The notes beneath the pieces are model-generated. The model worked only from the letters and a program-made list of their open reading frames with translations. It had not been told where the DNA came from and ran no database searches. A program made the translations under genes and the position numbers. From Pseudomonas iridis (GTDB lineage Bacteria; Pseudomonadota; Gammaproteobacteria; Pseudomonadales; Pseudomonadaceae), in contig NZ_JACXXO010000007.1 in the NCBI RefSeq assembly GCF_017980685.1, positions 124,001 to 188,000 of the forward strand: 64,000 nt of DNA, written 5' to 3'. The first letter of the stretch is position 1. Every line of letters starts with the position of its first letter. This document shows positions 1 through 11,600 of the stretch, one piece after another.

Positions 1-2616
1 GAATTCTGGACGACGGCCCTGGCTGACCTTGAAGAGCCGACGCGTCTGGCCAATGCCGTGTCTGGCGGGCAGCGCAGTGCCAGTGGTTACGCCGATCACG
101 AGCATGTGTTCAGTGAGCAACTGACGGTTGATCTGAACCGTTTCGCCCGCGAGCAGAAAGTCACCCTCAACACTCTGGTGCAAGCGGCGTGGCTGGTGCT
201 GTTGCAGCGCTATACCGGTCAGGTCAACGTTGCGTTCGGCGCGACCGTGGCCGGGCGTCCGACCGACTTGCCGGGCGTCGAGCAGCAGATCGGTCTGTTC
301 ATCAATACCCTGCCGGTGGTGGCAGCGCCGTCCGCCGACATCGTCGTCAGCCAGTGGCTGCAACAGGTGCAGAGCCTCAATCTGGCGCTGCGCGAGCACG
401 AACACACGCCGCTCTACGATATCCAGCGTTGGGCGGGAGCGGGTAATGGGGCGTTGTTCGACAGCATTCTGGTGTTCGAGAACTACCCGATGGCCGAAGC
501 CCTGCAACAAGGTCCGGCCACCGGCCTGACGTTCTCGGCGATTCGCCGTCAGGAGCAGACCAACTACCCGTTGACGCTGGTAGCGGTCACCGGTCGCGAG
601 CTGAGTCTGGGGGTCAGTTACGATCAGGCCAGTTTCGCTGCGACGACAGTCGTTGCATTGAGTGCACAGCTTGAGAGTCTGTTGGCGCAGTTCCTGGCTG
701 ATGCCACGCAACCGTTGGGAACCCTGCAATTGCTCGCAGAGCCCGAGCGTCAATACGCGATCGATTGGGGGCGGGCCGATGTCAAGGCGCTGGATTCACG
801 CAGCGTGCTGCAACACATCGCCGCGCAAGTGCAGCGGCAACCGCAGGCGGACGCCATTGTGTTCGCCGAGCAACGGATCGATTACCAAGGACTCGATGTC
901 CGGGCCAATCGTTTGGCGCACAAGCTGCAAACGCTGGGGGTCGGGCCAGAGGTGCGCGTGGGTGTGTGCATGCGACGCACACCGGACATGCTCGTGGCCC
1001 TGTTGGCAATTCTCAAGGCCGGTGGCGCTTATGTGCCGCTAGACCCGGATTATCCACAGGAACGTTTGCTGCACATGCTCGATGACAGCCGCGCCGCGGT
1101 GCTGCTCACCGAGCCGGTGGCGCAGGCGATGTTGCCCGCAGCGCTTAGCGCACAGGTGCTGCTGGTGGAAGAGGGCGCGCTGAGCGAATTCCCGTCCACG
1201 GCTCCGCTGGCGAAAGTGTCGGCGCAGAATCTGGCGTACGTCATCTACACCTCCGGTTCCACCGGCAAACCGAAAGGCGTGGCCATCACCCATGGCAACC
1301 TCTCGGCGCTGATTCAGTGGTCGGCCGGGGTCTATTGCGAGGAGCAGCTGCGCGGCGTGCTGGCCTCGACGTCGATCTGCTTTGACCTGTCGGTCTGGGA
1401 GATCTTCGTCACCCTCGCTTGCGGTGGTTGCCTGGTGCTGGCGGACAACGCGCTCGCGCTGGCCGATTTGCCGGCCCGCGAGCAGGTCACGTTGATCAAC
1501 ACAGTGCCTTCGGCAATTGCCGCATTGCAACGCGCCGGGCAGATTCCAGATTCGGTCACCACGATCAATCTGGCTGGCGAACCGCTCAAGCAAACTCTGG
1601 TGGACAGTTTGTACGCAAGCACATCGGTCAAGCAGGTCTACGACCTCTACGGGCCGTCAGAGGACACCACTTACTCGACCTTCACCCTGCGTACCGCGCA
1701 AGGGCAGGCCAACATCGGTCGGCCGCTGGAAAACACCGTGGCTTATCTGCTCGACAGCCAGTTGCAGGTGCTGCCGAACGGCGTGGCCGCCGAGCTGTAT
1801 CTGGGCGGTGCCGGGATGACCCGTGGTTATCTGATGCGCGCGGCACTGACCGCCGAACGCTTTGTGCCGAACCCGTACGCCAGCAACGGCGAACGGCTGT
1901 ACCGCACCGGCGACCTGGTGCGCCAGGGCAGTGATGACAACATCGAGTACATCGGCCGGGCCGACCATCAGGTGAAGATTCGCGGCTTCCGTATCGAACT
2001 CAGCGAAATCGAAGCGCGGCTGTTGGAGCAGGACGAAATCCGCGAAGCGGTGGTGCTCGCTCAGGACGGTGCCGCCGGCAAACACCTGCATGCCTACGTC
2101 GTGGCGGCGCAGGCTGTGCCGGATCAGCACGCATTGACGGAACGCTTGCGCAACGCGCTGGCCAGCCGCTTGCCGGCGCACATGGTGCCGGGACACTTGC
2201 ACCTGATCGAAGCCATCCCGCTGACCCCGAACGGCAAGCTGGATCGCAAGGCCTTGATGGCGTTGGGCGACAGCCCGACACAGCAGCACTATCAGGCGCC
2301 GCAGACCGATTTGCAGTGGGAGGTGGCGACGGTCTGGCAAGAGGTGCTGGAGGTCGATCAGGTGGGCCTGGCCGACAACTTCTTCCAGCTCGGCGGGCAC
2401 TCGTTGCTGGCCACGCTGGTGGTGACCCGGATCAAGGAACGTCTGGGCGACAAGGTGCCGCTCAAAGAGCTGTTCGAAACCGACACCCTCAAGGCGTTCT
2501 GTGCGCGGATCGAGGCCTTGCGCGTCGAAATGTCGCCCGTTCAGGATGAATTGGCTAAATCCCTGGAGGCCCTCAAACGTCTATCCCTCGATGATCTGGA
2601 AAAACTGATTTCTTGA
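1..2616 (+). CDS. Pyoverdine-type non-ribosomal peptide synthetase, C-terminal part (C'-A-T)
   Basis: The frame is open from base 1, so this is the 3' part of a larger synthetase gene. It encodes the second half of a condensation domain (to about base 690; this half resembles the DCL-type C domains of the next gene, for example the VFENYP segment), an adenylation domain (about 760-2260; A3 core YTSGSTGKPKG near 1236, A5 core YGPSED near 1650) and a carrier domain whose LGGHS serine is codon 2401-2403. The specificity residues read by alignment to GrsA are D-L-W-N-N-A-L-T-Y, which from memory resembles a code reported for alanine in Pseudomonas; this is tentative. There is no epimerization or thioesterase domain. 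The C-terminal tail after the carrier domain looks like a docking segment, and the next synthetase starts 13 bases later, so the two are probably co-translated and act in sequence. Position and context suggest a pvdI/pvdJ-like protein; the exact name cannot be decided from this fragment. Confidence 0.9.
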   Translation, partial: EFWTTALADLEEPTRLANAVSGGQRSASGYADHEHVFSEQLTVDLNRFAREQKVTLNTLVQAAWLVLLQRYTGQVNVAFGATVAGRPTDLPGVEQQIGLFINTLPVVAAPSADIVVSQWLQQVQSLNLALREHEHTPLYDIQRWAGAGNGALFDSILVFENYPMAEALQQGPATGLTFSAIRRQEQTNYPLTLVAVTGRELSLGVSYDQASFAATTVVALSAQLESLLAQFLADATQPLGTLQLLAEPERQYAIDWGRADVKALDSRSVLQHIAAQVQRQPQADAIVFAEQRIDYQGLDVRANRLAHKLQTLGVGPEVRVGVCMRRTPDMLVALLAILKAGGAYVPLDPDYPQERLLHMLDDSRAAVLLTEPVAQAMLPAALSAQVLLVEEGALSEFPSTAPLAKVSAQNLAYVIYTSGSTGKPKGVAITHGNLSALIQWSAGVYCEEQLRGVLASTSICFDLSVWEIFVTLACGGCLVLADNALALADLPAREQVTLINTVPSAIAALQRAGQIPDSVTTINLAGEPLKQTLVDSLYASTSVKQVYDLYGPSEDTTYSTFTLRTAQGQANIGRPLENTVAYLLDSQLQVLPNGVAAELYLGGAGMTRGYLMRAALTAERFVPNPYASNGERLYRTGDLVRQGSDDNIEYIGRADHQVKIRGFRIELSEIEARLLEQDEIREAVVLAQDGAAGKHLHAYVVAAQAVPDQHALTERLRNALASRLPAHMVPGHLHLIEAIPLTPNGKLDRKALMALGDSPTQQHYQAPQTDLQWEVATVWQEVLEVDQVGLADNFFQLGGHSLLATLVVTRIKERLGDKVPLKELFETDTLKAFCARIEALRVEMSPVQDELAKSLEALKRLSLDDLEKLIS

Positions 2617-2629
2617 GAGGGAAAAACGC

Positions 2630-5600
2630 GTGCAAGAGTTAATCGAGTCGGTAGGACAACTTTCGGCTAAGCAAAGAAAGGCTCTGGCGGTTCTGCTCAA
2701 GCAGAAAGGCGTCAACCTCTTTGACATTGCTCCGGTTTTCAAGCGCACGGCTGAAGAGCCGCTGTTGCTGTCCTACGCTCAGCAGCGCCAGTGGTTTCTC
2801 TGGCAGTGGGCGCCGCACAGCGCGGCCTACAACATTCCGACGGCCCTGCGTTTGCAGGGGCCGCTGGATGTGACTGCGCTGGAGCGCAGCGTCCAGGCGC
2901 TGATCGAACGACACGAAACCTTGCGCACGGTGTTCACTCAGGAAACCGGGCAACCCTTGCAAGTGGTCCTGCCCGCAGGACCCTTTGCACTGGAGATCCA
3001 TCAACTGAGCGCTGCGCTGGCGAACGACCCTGAGGCTTCAATTCAGGCGTTCGTGCAGACCCAGAGCCAGAAAACTTTCGACCTGGAGCACGGCCCGCTG
3101 TTGCGCGCGGCCTTGCTGCAAGTCACCCCGCATGATCATGTACTGGTGCTGACCCTGCACCACATCGTGTCCGATGGCTGGTCGCTGCAAGTGATGATCG
3201 AAGAGCTGGTGCAGCTTTACGCTGGCTTCAATCTCGGTCACGACGCCGGTCTGCCGGCCTTGCCGATTCAATACGCCGACTACGCTTTGTGGCAGCGGCA
3301 GTGGATGGAGGCCGGTGAGCAGGAGCGGCAACTGGCGTACTGGCAGGAGAAGCTGGGCGGCGAGCAACCGGTGCTGGAACTGCCGATGGATCGTCCGCGC
3401 TCCATCGAGCAAAGCTTCGCCGGCGCCAGCCATAACCTGATTCTCGACCCGACGCTGAGCAACGCGCTCAAGGCCTTTGCGCGCAAGGAAAACGTCACGC
3501 TGTTCGTCTTGCTGCTGGCCTCGTTCCAGGCTTTGTTGCACCGTTACAGCGGGCAGCCCGACATTCGTGTCGGTGTGCCGGTGGCCAACCGTGGGCGCGT
3601 GGAAATCGAGCGTCTGATCGGCTTCTTCGTCAACACTCAGGTGCTCAAGGCCGACATCGACGGGCAACTGCCGTTTGTCGATCTGCTGCGTCAGGTCAAG
3701 CAAACCGCGCAGCAAGCGCAAGCCCATCAGGACTTGCCGTTCGAGCAACTGGTCGAAGCGCTGGAGCCGGGCCGCAGCTTGAGCCACAGTCCTTTGTTCC
3801 AGGTGATGTTCAACCACCAGGCCGAACGCCGCGCGAGCGTCGAGACGCGTCTGAACGGCCTGAGCATCGAGCCACTGGAATGGCAGAGTCAGACCGCGCA
3901 ATTCGACCTGACCCTCAACACCACCGAACAGGCGCATGGCATCGAAGCCGTGCTCAAGTACGCCACCGATCTGTTCGACGCGGCAACCATCGAGCGTCTG
4001 GCGCAACACTGGACCGCACTGTTGCAGGCCATCGTCGCCGACCCGACGCAGCGCATCGGCCAGTTGTCGATGCTCGATGGCAGCCAGCAGCAACAATTGC
4101 TCGCACAGTGGAACCCGGCGTTGGTCGAGCAAACGGTCGAGCAATGCATTCACCAAACCATCGAAGCCCAGGCCGAGCGTCATCCCGATGCGGTGGCCGT
4201 AACCTGCGACGGGCAACGCCTGACCTACGCAGAACTCAATCGCCGCGCCAACCAGTGGGCGCATGTGCTGATCGAGCGTGGCGTCGGCCCGGACGTGCGC
4301 GTCGGTGTCGCCGTTGAGCGTTCGCTGGACATGATCGTCGCCATCCTCGCGGTGCTCAAGGCCGGAGGCGCCTATGTGCCGCTGGACCCGGGTTATCCGG
4401 ATGATCGCCTGAGCCACATGATCGAAGACAGCGGCATCGAGCTGCTGCTGACCCAAGAGCATCTGCTGGCGCAACTGCCGGTTCCGCAGGGGCTGGCGTG
4501 CCTCGATCTGAATCAAACGCCAGAACATGGCAACGACACCAACCCGGTGTGCCTGACTACGCCGGATAATCTGGCCTACGTCATTTACACCTCAGGCTCC
4601 ACCGGCAAACCGAAGGGCGCGCTGCTGCCGCACAGCAACGTCATGCGCCTGTTCAGCGCCACCGAACACTGGTTCGATTTCGGTCCACAGGACAGCTGGA
4701 CACTGTTCCATTCCTACGCCTTCGATTTCTCGGTGTGGGAGATCTTCGGTGCGCTGCTCTATGGCGGCAAACTGGTGGTGGTGCCCCATGACGTCAGCCG
4801 CTCCCCGGAGGATTTCTACACCCTGCTGTGCGACGAAAATGTCACCGTCCTGAACCAGACGCCGTCGGCGTTCAAGCCGTTGATGCAGGTGGCCAGCGAG
4901 TCGACACGCGATAACGCGCTGCGTTATGTGGTGTTCGGTGGCGAGGCGCTGGAAGTGCAGAGCCTGCGTCCGTGGTTCGAGCGTTTCGGCGACTGTGCCC
5001 CCTCGCTGATCAACATGTACGGCATCACCGAAACCACCGTGCACGTGACTTACCGGCCGTTGTCGCTGGCCGACTTGCAGCATAGCCACAGCAGCCCGAT
5101 CGGCGAACCGATTGTCGACCTGTCGTGGTACTTGCTCGACAACTCGCTGAACCTGGTGCCGCAAGGCTGCATCGGCGAGTTGTACATTGCCGGCGCCGGT
5201 CTGGCCCGTGGTTACCTGAATCAGGCGGGAATGACTGCTACGCGGTTCGTGCCGGATCCGTTCAATCCGCAGGCGGGAGAGCGTCTGTATCGCACCGGTG
5301 ACCTCGCGCGGTTGCGCGGCGACGGTGTGATCGAATACATCGGCCGTATCGACCATCAGGTGAAGATCCGCGGCTTTCGTATCGAACTCGGGGAAATCGA
5401 AGCGCAACTGCTCAAGCACCCCGAAGTGCGCGAGGCGGTGGTGCTGGCGGTCGATGGCCTCAGCGGTCAGCAACTGGCGACCTGGATTGTCGCCAATGAG
5501 ACGCTGGACGCCGAAGGGCAGGGCGCGCTGCGCGAATCGATCAAGGTTCACCTGCGCCAATCCCTGCCGGATTACATGGTTCCGGTCAGTTGGGCGTTCC

Positions 5601-8600
5601 TTGAACGTCTGCCGCTGACGGCCAATGGCAAACTCGATCGCAAGCAACTGCCACAGCCCGACGTCGCCCAGGTGCAGGAAGCGTACGCGGCACCGCGCAA
5701 CGAACTGGAACAGCGTCTGGCCGAGATCTGGCAGGACGTGTTGAAGGTCGAGCGGGTCGGCCTCAACGACAACTTCTTTGAGCTGGGCGGCGACTCGATC
5801 ATTTCGATTCAGGTGGTCAGCCGCGCCCGTCAGGCGGGCATTCGCTTCACCCCCAAGGACATCTTCCAGCACCAGACCGTTCAGCGTCTGGCCACCGTCG
5901 CGCAACAAAGCGATACGGTGCAGACCCAGCAGGGCGATGTGCTCGGCGACGCGCTGCTGACACCGATCCAGCATTACTTCTTCAACAGCGACATCCCGGC
6001 GCGGCATCACTGGAACCAGTCGATCCTGCTGACCCCGGCCACCGCGCTGCAAGCGGCACCGCTTGCGCAGGCGTTGCAGCATCTGCATCGGCACCATGAC
6101 GCCCTGCGCCTGCGTTATCGCCAATCCAGCGATGGCTGGCAACAGAGCCATGCGCCTGCGGAGCAAGCGCAAGCGTTGCTGCGCACCTTTACGCTGGACG
6201 ACAGCGCGGCATTGCCGGCCTTGTGCCTGGACTTGCAACGCAGCCTCGATTTGCTCGATGGCCCGCTGATTCGCGCGGCACTGGTCGATTTGCCGGACGC
6301 CAGCCAGCGCTTGCTGCTGGTGATCCATCACCTGGTGGTCGATGGTGTGTCGTGGCGGATCCTGCTGGAAGATCTGCAAACCGCGTATCAACAACTGAGC
6401 ACCGAGCAAGCCGTGCGTCTGCCGGCCAAGACCAGCGCGTTCAAGGAGTGGGGCAAGCGTCTGCAGGAGCATGCCCGCAGCGCTGAACTGGAAAGCGAAC
6501 TGGATTACTGGTGCGGGCAGCTGCGCGATGTGTCGGTCGAACTGCCGCTGGACAACCCGCAGGGCCAGTTGAGCAACCGTTTCGAACGCAGTGTCGATAC
6601 GCGTCTGGACGCCGAACGCACCCGTCAGTTGCTGCAACAGGCGCCAGCGGTTTATCGCACCCAGGTCAACGACTTGTTGCTGACCGCGTTCGCCCGGGTC
6701 TTGTGCCAGTGGACCCACACCGACAGCGCACTGGTGCAGCTTGAGGGTCACGGTCGTGAAGACCTGTTCGACGACGTCGACCTGAGCCGCACGGTGGGTT
6801 GGTTCACCAGCATGTTCCCGGTGCGCCTGAGCCCCGAGGTCAATCTCGAAGCGTCGATCAAGGGCATCAAGGAGCAACTGCGCGCGATCCCCAATAAAGG
6901 CATCGGCTATGGCTTGCTCCGTCACTTGGGCAGCCCCGAGGCGCAAGCTTCCCTGAACCCATTGGCGCAACCGAAGGTGACGTTCAACTACCTCGGCCAG
7001 TTCGACAACAACTTCGACGCGGACGCCCTGTGGGTGCCGGCCACCGAAGACAAGGGCGCCGGCCAGGACGAAAACGCGCCGATGGCCAACTGGCTGACCA
7101 TCGACGGCCGGGTCTATCAGGGTCAACTGAGCCTGACCTGGACCTACAGCAGCGATGTTTTTGAAGAGGCAACCATCAACGCGCTGGCCCGCGCGTATGA
7201 AGTGGCGCTGGGCGAGTTGATCGACCATTGCCTGAGCCACCCGAGCGGTGGTTTGACGCCGTCCGACGTGCCACTGGCGGGGTTGTCCCAAGCGCATCTG
7301 GACAGCCTGCCGATCGCTGCCCAGCGCATCGAGGATATTTATCCGCTGGCGCCAATGCAGCAGGGCATTCTGTTCCACAGCCTGTACGACGCCGATGCCA
7401 GCGCCTATGTCTATCAGATGCTGCTGGACATCGACGGCCTCGACGTGGCGCGCTTCCAGCAAGCCTGGCAGCGCGTGGTGGATCGCCATGAAGTGTTGCG
7501 CGCCGGTTTCATCTGGGGGCGCGACGGCCTCGATGCGCCGCTGCAAGTGATCAACCGGCAGTTGACCCTGGAAATGCCGGAAGTCGATGTGCGCGGTGTG
7601 ACGGATCTGCCGGCCGTGCTCGAAGCGCGGGCGCAGGCCGACCGTGAGCGCGGTTTCGATCTGCAGAACCCGCCTCTGTTGCGCCTGTGCCTGCTACGTA
7701 CTGCCGATGATCGTCATCGTCTGATTTTCACTTGCCACCACATCCTCATGGATGGCTGGAGCAACTCGCGGATGTTCGGCGAGGTATTGCAGGATTACGC
7801 CGGTCACCCGGTGCCGAGTGCACAGGGTCGTTACCGCGACTTCCTGGTCTGGCTGCAAGGTCAGGACAAGGCCGGCGCAGAGGATTTCTGGCGCGGGCAA
7901 CTGGCTGAACTGGACGAGCCGACCCGTTTGGCCTCGGCCTGCCATGGGCGTACCGTGCCGGGGCCGGGCAAGCAAATGCATCGTCTGCATTTCGACGAAG
8001 TCTTTACTCAGCGCCTGAACAGTTTCTCCCGTCAGCAGCAAGTGACCCTCAACAGCCTGGTGCAAGCGGCGTGGTTGCTGGTGCTGCAACGCTACACCGG
8101 CCAGGCCACCGTAGCGTTTGGCGCAACGGTGTCCGGGCGCCCGGTGGATCTGCCGGGCATCGAGCAGCAACTGGGTCTTTTCATCAACACCTTGCCAGTG
8201 ATCGCCAGCCCGCAGGCCACGGTCAGCGTCGGCGACTGGGTGCGCAGCGTGCAGGACAAGAACCTGTTGCTGCGTGACTTCGAGCAGACGCCGTTGCAGG
8301 ACATCCAGCGTCTGGCGCAACTGAGCGGCGAAGCGCTGTTCGACACCTTGCTGGTGTTTGAAAACTATCCGGTGTCCGAAGCGCTGGAAGCCAACCCCGG
8401 TGGCCTGCGTTTCGCAGGTTTAGAGCACCGCGAGCAAACCAACTACGGTCTGACCCTGATCGCCGGGGCCAGCGACGTGTTGAATCTGGACTTCAATTAC
8501 CTCACCGAACACTTTGCCGAGCGCAGCGTGCAGGGGCTGGCGGCGCATATGCAAGAAGTGCTGCGTCAGTTCCTTGAGGCGCCGCAACGGCTGTTGGGCG

Positions 8601-11600
8601 AGATCGGCCTGCTGTCGGTCGCTGAACGCCAGACACTGGCGCAGTGGAACGACAATCACGCCACCTATCCGGCTGAACGTCTGATCCCGCAAAGCTTCGA
8701 AGCCCGCGTGCAAATGCATCCGCACGCACAGGCCCTGAGTCACGCCGGCGTGGCCCTGAGCTACGCCGAACTCAACCAGCGCGCTAACCAGTTGGCCCGT
8801 CATCTGCAGGTGCTCGGGGTCGGCCCCGAACTCCGCGTGGGCGTGGCGATGCCGCGTTCGGCGGAGCTGGTAATCGCCTTGATGGCGGTGCTCAAGGCCG
8901 GTGGCACCTATGTGCCGCTGGACCCGGATTATCCGGCTGATCGCGTGGCCTACATGCTCGACGACAGTCAGGCGAAGGTCTTGCTGACGCAGCAGTCGCT
9001 GCTGGCGCAACTGCCGCAGACCGATGCGCAGGTGGTGCTGGTCGAGGCGGGTGGTCAGGCGTTTGCCGAGTTGTCTTCGGACAATCTGCCAGCGCAGGGC
9101 GACTCCGCCAATCTGGCGTACGTGATCTACACCTCCGGTTCCACCGGCAAACCGAAAGGCGTTGCCATCGCTCATCGCAATGTGCAGGCGCTGATTCACT
9201 GGTCCGCCGATGTCTACAGCGAAGACGATCTGCAAGGTGTACTGGCCTCGACGTCGGTGTGTTTCGACCTGTCGGTGTGGGAGATTTTCGTCACCCTCGC
9301 GCGTGGCGGTTCGATTGTCATGGCGCGTAATGCGCTAGAGCTACCGGACTTGCCGGAGCGCGATCAGGTGCGCCTGATCAACACCGTGCCGTCGGCCATT
9401 GCCGCGTTGCAACGCACCGGGCAAATTCCGCTGGGTGTGCGCATCATCAACCTGGCAGGTGAGCCGCTCAAGCAGACGCTGGTTGATACGCTCTACCGCG
9501 AGACGGCGGTAGAGCATGTCTACGATCTGTACGGCCCTTCGGAAGACACCACCTATTCGACCTGGACCCGCCGCGAAGCCGGTGGCGAGGCGAATATTGG
9601 CCGGCCGTTGGTCAACACCACGGCCTATCTGCTCGATGGGCAATTGCACGAGGCCCCGGTCGGTGTCGCCGCGGAACTGTATCTGGCCGGTGACGGCATT
9701 ACTCGCGGCTATCTGTTCCGTCCGGGTCTGACCGCCGAACGCTTTGTACCCAATCCATTGTCGACCACCGGCGAGCGCATGTACCGCACTGGCGACCTGA
9801 CCCGTTTCGCTGAAGATGGCCGCATCGAGTACGTCGGGCGCATCGACCATCAGGTCAAAGTGCGCGGGTTCCGTATCGAACTGGGCGAAATAGAAGCGCG
9901 GTTACTTGCCCATAACAGCGTGCGTGACGGTGTGGTGTTGGCGGTGGATGGCCACAGTGGTCAGCAACTGGTGGCGTATGTGGTGCCAAGTGATAGCGGC
10001 CTCAGTCTCAAAGAACAGGACGACTTGAGTGGAGCGCTACAGACCGCCCTCAAGGCGCATCTGCCGGACTACATGGTGCCTGCGCAGTGGTTGTTCCTTG
10101 AACAACTGCCGTTGACGCCGAATGGCAAACTCGATCGAAACGCGCTGCCGGCACCCGATGCCAGTCAGTCGCAGCGCGATTATGTGGCCCCGCGCACCGC
10201 GCTGGAACAGCAGATTGCCGGGATCTGGCAGAACATTCTGAAACTCGAACGGGTCGGCTTGACCGACAACTTCTTCACCCTGGGCGGCGATTCGATTATC
10301 TCCATTCAGGTGGTGAGCCGGGCGCGTCAGCAGGGAATCAGCTTTACACCCAAGGATCTGTTCCAGCAGCAGACCGTCCAGGGGCTGGCCACTGTCGCGC
10401 AGCTCGGCAAAGCCCTGACGCCAATCGATCAAGGCCCGGTGACAGGTGAGACACCATTGCTGCCAATTCAGCAATGGTTCTTCGAACAGCCCTTGCCGCA
10501 ACGCCATCACTGGAATCAGTCGGTGCTGCTCAAACCGTTAAACCCTCTGGTGGCCGAGACGCTTGAACAGGCCTTGCACGCGCTGATCGATCATCACGAC
10601 GGCCTGCGCCTGGGCTTTACACAAACGCCATGCAGCTGGTCGGCGAGCTATCGAAACGTGGAACAACAGCGCCTGTCACCGTTGTGGCAGGAAACGGTCA
10701 GCGATGCCGCCCACCTGGAACGCGTCGCCGAACAAGCCCAGCGCAGTCTGGATCTGCAACAAGGCCCGTTGTTGCGCGCGGTGTTGTTCGATTTGCCTGA
10801 GGGCGAACAGCGCTTGTTGTTGATCGTTCATCACTTGGTGGTCGACGGTGTGTCTTGGCGGATTCTGCTGGAGGACTTGCAGGGCAGCTACCGTCAGTTA
10901 CTGGCCGGCGAATCGTTGGCATTGGCGGCCAAGACCACGTCCTTCAAGCATTGGGCGGAGCAATTAGAACGTCACGCCCGCAGTGAATCGCTGCTTGGGC
11001 AACTGCCTTACTGGCAGGCGCAGCGCTCGGACGGCGCGCCGCTACCGCAAGATAACCCTCAGGGCAGCCTGCAAAGCCGCCATGCCTTGACGCTTTACAG
11101 TCGCCTGAACGCAACCTTGACCCGACGACTGCTGCAACAAACCCCGGCGGCTTACCGCACACAGGTCAACGATCTGTTGCTGACGGCGCTGGCACGGGTG
11201 ATCGCCCGCTGGAGCGAACAGTCGTCGGTGCTGATTCAGCTCGAAGGCCATGGTCGTGAAGATTTGTTCGACGGACTCGATCTGACCCGCACAGTCGGCT
11301 GGTTCACCAGCCTGTTCCCGGTCAAATTGACCCCGACTCAGGAGCTCGCCGGCTCGATCAAGCAAATCAAGGAGCAACTGCGCGCGATTCCGGATCGTGG
11401 CATTGGTTACGGTGTGCTGCGTTATCTGGGTGACGAGGCTTGCCAGGCATCGCTGCGGACCCTGCCGACACCGCGTATCACCTTCAACTACCTGGGGCAG
11501 TTTGACGGTAGCTTCGATAGCCAGAGCGGTGCCTTGTTTGTGCCGGTCGATGAGGTCAAGGGCGCAGAACACAGTAACGATGCGCTGCTGGGGAATTGGC

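Noticed and set aside
4592..7546. 984-codon open frame on the minus strand within the synthetase
   Set aside because: It is the antisense shadow of a GC-rich NRPS gene: no domain, a His/Gln/Arg-rich composition, and the plus-strand frame is certain.
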